The notes under the pieces were generated by a model, which did no database searches, was not told the DNA's origin, and worked only from the letters and a program-made list of their open reading frames with translations. From Solirubrobacterales bacterium (GTDB lineage: Bacteria; Actinomycetota; Thermoleophilia; Solirubrobacterales; 70-9), in the NCBI GenBank assembly GCA_030152505.1, contig JASLJO010000173.1:1-6605 (forward strand): 6,605 bases of DNA, written 5' to 3'. This document shows positions 5,167 through 6,605 of the stretch, in pieces. How positions within the stretch are numbered: the stretch's first letter is position 1; the number at the start of each line of letters is the position of its first letter. Made by a program: the position numbers and the translations under genes.

Positions 5167-5194
5167 CCGGCATACCATTGCCGGATGACCGGCA
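5167..5194 (+). promoter_or_regulatory. Three-armed overlapping dyad over the MerR promoter and start codon (probable operator)
   Basis: Three 6-base arms alternate: CCGGCA (5167-5172), TGCCGG (5179-5184) and CCGGCA (5189-5194). Arms one and two are a perfect inverted repeat around TACCAT, the likely -10 box. Arms two and three are a perfect inverted repeat around ATGA, which holds the start codon. Regulator binding here could block its own transcription. In a longer transcript, the second pair would place AUG in a tight GC-rich hairpin loop. Confidence 0.55.
5173..5178 (+). promoter_or_regulatory. Possible -10 element for the MerR-family gene
   Basis: TACCAT fits T-A-x-x-x-T, lies at the centre of an inverted repeat and ends 6 bases before the ATG at 5185, the spacing of a leaderless promoter. 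No ribosome binding site and no clear -35 are seen in the 28-base gap after the dehydrogenase gene. Confidence 0.45.
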
Positions 5195-5973
5195 AGGGCA
5201 CCAAACCCAGTCAGGGCGAGATGACGATACGCCAGCTGGCTGAGCGCACCGGTATGACCGTTCGCAACATCCGTGCCCATCAGACGCGTGGCCTGTTGCC
5301 GCCCCCGATCGTCCGCGGCCGCACCGGCTATTACGGTGAGGAGCATGTGGCGCGCATCGAGCTGACCCGCGAGATGCAGGCAGACGGACTGAACCTCGAG
5401 GCGATCCGCCGCGTTCTCGACAGCGGCGATGGCTCGGCCTCGGAGATGTTCGATTTCACCCGTGCCCTGCGGGCCCCATTCGAACACGAGGCGCCGGAGA
5501 TCGTCGATGCCGGCGAGCTGGCGGCGATCTGGGACGAGGCGGCAGACGCGAAGCTGCGGCGCCGGGCCGAAAAGCTCGGCATCTTCCGGGCGCTGCCGGA
5601 TGGCCGCATCGAGGTGATCAGTCCGCGGCTCCTGCGCGCCGCGGCGGAGCTCGCCGAGCTGGGGGTCGGCGCCGAGGGCGCCCTGGTCGCTGCCGAGAAG
5701 CTGCGTCGTCACGCGGATGGCGTCGCCCGGGCCTTCGTCGACCTCTTCGTCAAGGAGGTGTGGCAGCCGTTCGACCGCGCCGGCAGGCCCGAACGCGACT
5801 GGCCGCGGATGAACGAGGCACTCGATCGGATGCGCCCACTGGCGGCGGGGGCGCTGCAGGCCATCTTCCAGATTGCGATGGGGGAGGCCGTTGAGAAGGA
5901 GAGCGAGCGCACGCTGCGGCTTGCGGCTCACCCGGGAAAGCGAACCGGCAAGCGCCGCAAGCGCTCCGCCTAA
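5185..5973 (+). CDS. MerR-family transcriptional regulator with a long uncharacterised C-terminal domain
   Basis: The 262-residue product has an N-terminal MerR winged helix-turn-helix at about residues 13-51, starting MTIRQLAERTGMTVRNIRAH, with GRTGYYGEEHVARIEL (45-60) forming the wing and next helix, then the dimer-helix region to about 80. The usual RYYE after the recognition helix is replaced by RAHQTRGLLPPP, a variant I associate with an actinobacterial subgroup. The remaining 180 residues are mostly helical and charged. They contain no cysteines, so metal sensing by the classical MerR route is unlikely; I do not recognise the effector domain, and the ligand is unknown. The tail is basic (KRTGKRRKRSA). 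Start at 5185 is chosen because of the -10-like box 6 bases upstream; ATG at 5221 (residue 13) would still keep the DNA-binding domain. Overlapping inverted repeats at the promoter suggest autoregulation. The stop overlaps that of the convergent TetR gene by 4 bases. Confidence 0.88.
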   Translation: MTGKGTKPSQGEMTIRQLAERTGMTVRNIRAHQTRGLLPPPIVRGRTGYYGEEHVARIELTREMQADGLNLEAIRRVLDSGDGSASEMFDFTRALRAPFEHEAPEIVDAGELAAIWDEAADAKLRRRAEKLGIFRALPDGRIEVISPRLLRAAAELAELGVGAEGALVAAEKLRRHADGVARAFVDLFVKEVWQPFDRAGRPERDWPRMNEALDRMRPLAAGALQAIFQIAMGEAVEKESERTLRLAAHPGKRTGKRRKRSA

Positions 5974-6596
5974 GCGAGAGCCGCGTCGTCCAGCTCGTCG
6001 CTGGCGGCGTCGCGCCCGGCGTAGGCGAGGACGGCGAAATACATCAGCGAGGTGAGGAGCTCGTCGAGCTCCACCGTCTCACCTTTCTGCAGGCGCGCGT
6101 AGAGCACCGATTCGATCCCGCCGACGACTCCCGCCGCGGCGACCGCCGACGGGGGCTCGTCCAGGTCCTCCCTGACCAAAGCGTCGATGCAGGTGGCGAA
6201 GTGATCGAGCAGCTCGTCGCGCCGTCGTAGCCCGGCCGGGCTGGAGGCGCGCGCCTCGACGATCACCGTGCGTGCCTCCTTCGGCTCGTCGGCGGCGAAG
6301 CGAAGCAGCTCCGCGAGGCCGCTGCGAAGCTGGTCCTGCCAGCTCGGCCCACCATCCGCCACCGCGACCTCGATCCGCTCCCGCATTCGCTCCGCTGCGG
6401 CGTCGAAAGCCGCGAGGAAGCAGTCCTCCTTATCTTCGAACTGTTCGTAGAAGGTTGGCCGCGAGATGCCCGCGCGGGTGAGCACGTTCTGGACGGTGAG
6501 CGTGCTGTAGCCGGTGTCGGTCACAGCGTCGATCATCGCCATCAGCAGGCGCTCACGCTGGACCGCTTTGACCAGTTCTGCCGGCAGCGTCCTCAC
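5970..6596 (-). CDS. TetR/AcrR-family transcriptional regulator (may extend past window edge)
   Basis: This is a probable one-component repressor of at least 208 residues. The DNA-binding domain covers about residues 12-60. Helix one contains RERLLMAMIDAVTDTGY (14-30), followed by the helix-turn-helix LTVQNVLTRAGISRPTFYEQ (33-52) and the standard FEDKEDCFLAAFDAA (53-67). The C-terminal domain is helical and would dimerise and bind a small ligand, which cannot be named. GTG at 6594-6596 is the only start in the window, but the frame stays open to base 6605 (Pro-Ala-Gly). Many relatives carry a short arginine/glycine-rich stretch before this point, so the true start may be upstream of the window. 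The promoter is not visible. It is convergent with the MerR gene: the two stop codons share the CTAA at 5970-5973, leaving no space for a terminator. Confidence 0.88.
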   Translation of the reverse strand: MRTLPAELVKAVQRERLLMAMIDAVTDTGYSTLTVQNVLTRAGISRPTFYEQFEDKEDCFLAAFDAAAERMRERIEVAVADGGPSWQDQLRSGLAELLRFAADEPKEARTVIVEARASSPAGLRRRDELLDHFATCIDALVREDLDEPPSAVAAAGVVGGIESVLYARLQKGETVELDELLTSLMYFAVLAYAGRDAASDELDDAALA

Positions 6597-6605
6597 CCCG
6601 GCGGG

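Noticed and set aside
5062..5931. 289-codon minus-strand open frame opposite the SDR end and the MerR gene
   Set aside because: It spans two genes with good domain matches on the plus strand and shows no recognisable domain of its own. Long antisense frames are common at this GC content.
1..6605. A novel multi-gene defence, biosynthetic or mobile system
   Set aside because: All coding regions fall into known families with housekeeping or generic regulatory roles. There are no CRISPR repeats, toxin-antitoxin pairs, nucleases, transposases or clustered unknown genes.

Overview
This is a GC-rich window with dense, mostly C- or G-ending codons, very short intergenic gaps, GTG/TTG starts and a tRNA gene without encoded CCA. 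Together with an F420-type (Ddn family) oxidoreductase, an MMPL transporter and a primary-type sigma factor with extended region 3/4, this suggests an actinobacterium. A deep lineage such as Thermoleophilia is plausible, but the class is inference. No mobile element, CRISPR array or phage gene is visible, and no stretch over 300 bases lacks a gene.

Layout. (1) 1-1191, plus strand: the C-terminal part of an MMPL/RND membrane transporter, then pgsA (phosphatidylglycerophosphate synthase) 12 bases later, probably one transcript. (2) 1171-2178, minus strand: a COG1469 GTP cyclohydrolase (FolE2/MptA family) that meets pgsA tail to tail with a 21-base overlap. (3) 2179-2286: a divergent control region with a good -10 (TATACT) for the sigma gene and a G/C-rich leader. 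(4) 2287-3408: a sigma-70 factor with regions 1.1, 1.2, 2, 3 and 4. (5) 3437-4336: a Ddn/nitroreductase-type protein and a small NTF2/SnoaL-like protein. (6) 4363-5156: tRNA-Tyr(GUA), followed after one base by the ATG of a divergent short-chain dehydrogenase. (7) 5185-5973: a MerR-family regulator whose start is embedded in overlapping inverted repeats. (8) 5970-6605, minus strand: a TetR-family regulator that meets the MerR gene tail to tail with a 4-base overlap.

How it fits together. The window is mainly housekeeping: phospholipid synthesis, pterin synthesis, transcription initiation and a tRNA, with two unlinked-looking oxidoreductases and two regulators. No new multi-gene system is evident. 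The interesting signals concern expression. Several starts (3437, 3959, 5185) lie 6-7 bases after a -10-like hexamer and lack a Shine-Dalgarno site, as expected for leaderless mRNAs. The dehydrogenase mRNA would begin one base before its AUG if tRNA-Tyr is cut out by 3' processing. The sigma gene has its best ribosome binding site at ideal distance from an ATC codon rather than a standard start. The MerR gene has a three-armed dyad over its -10 and start codon.
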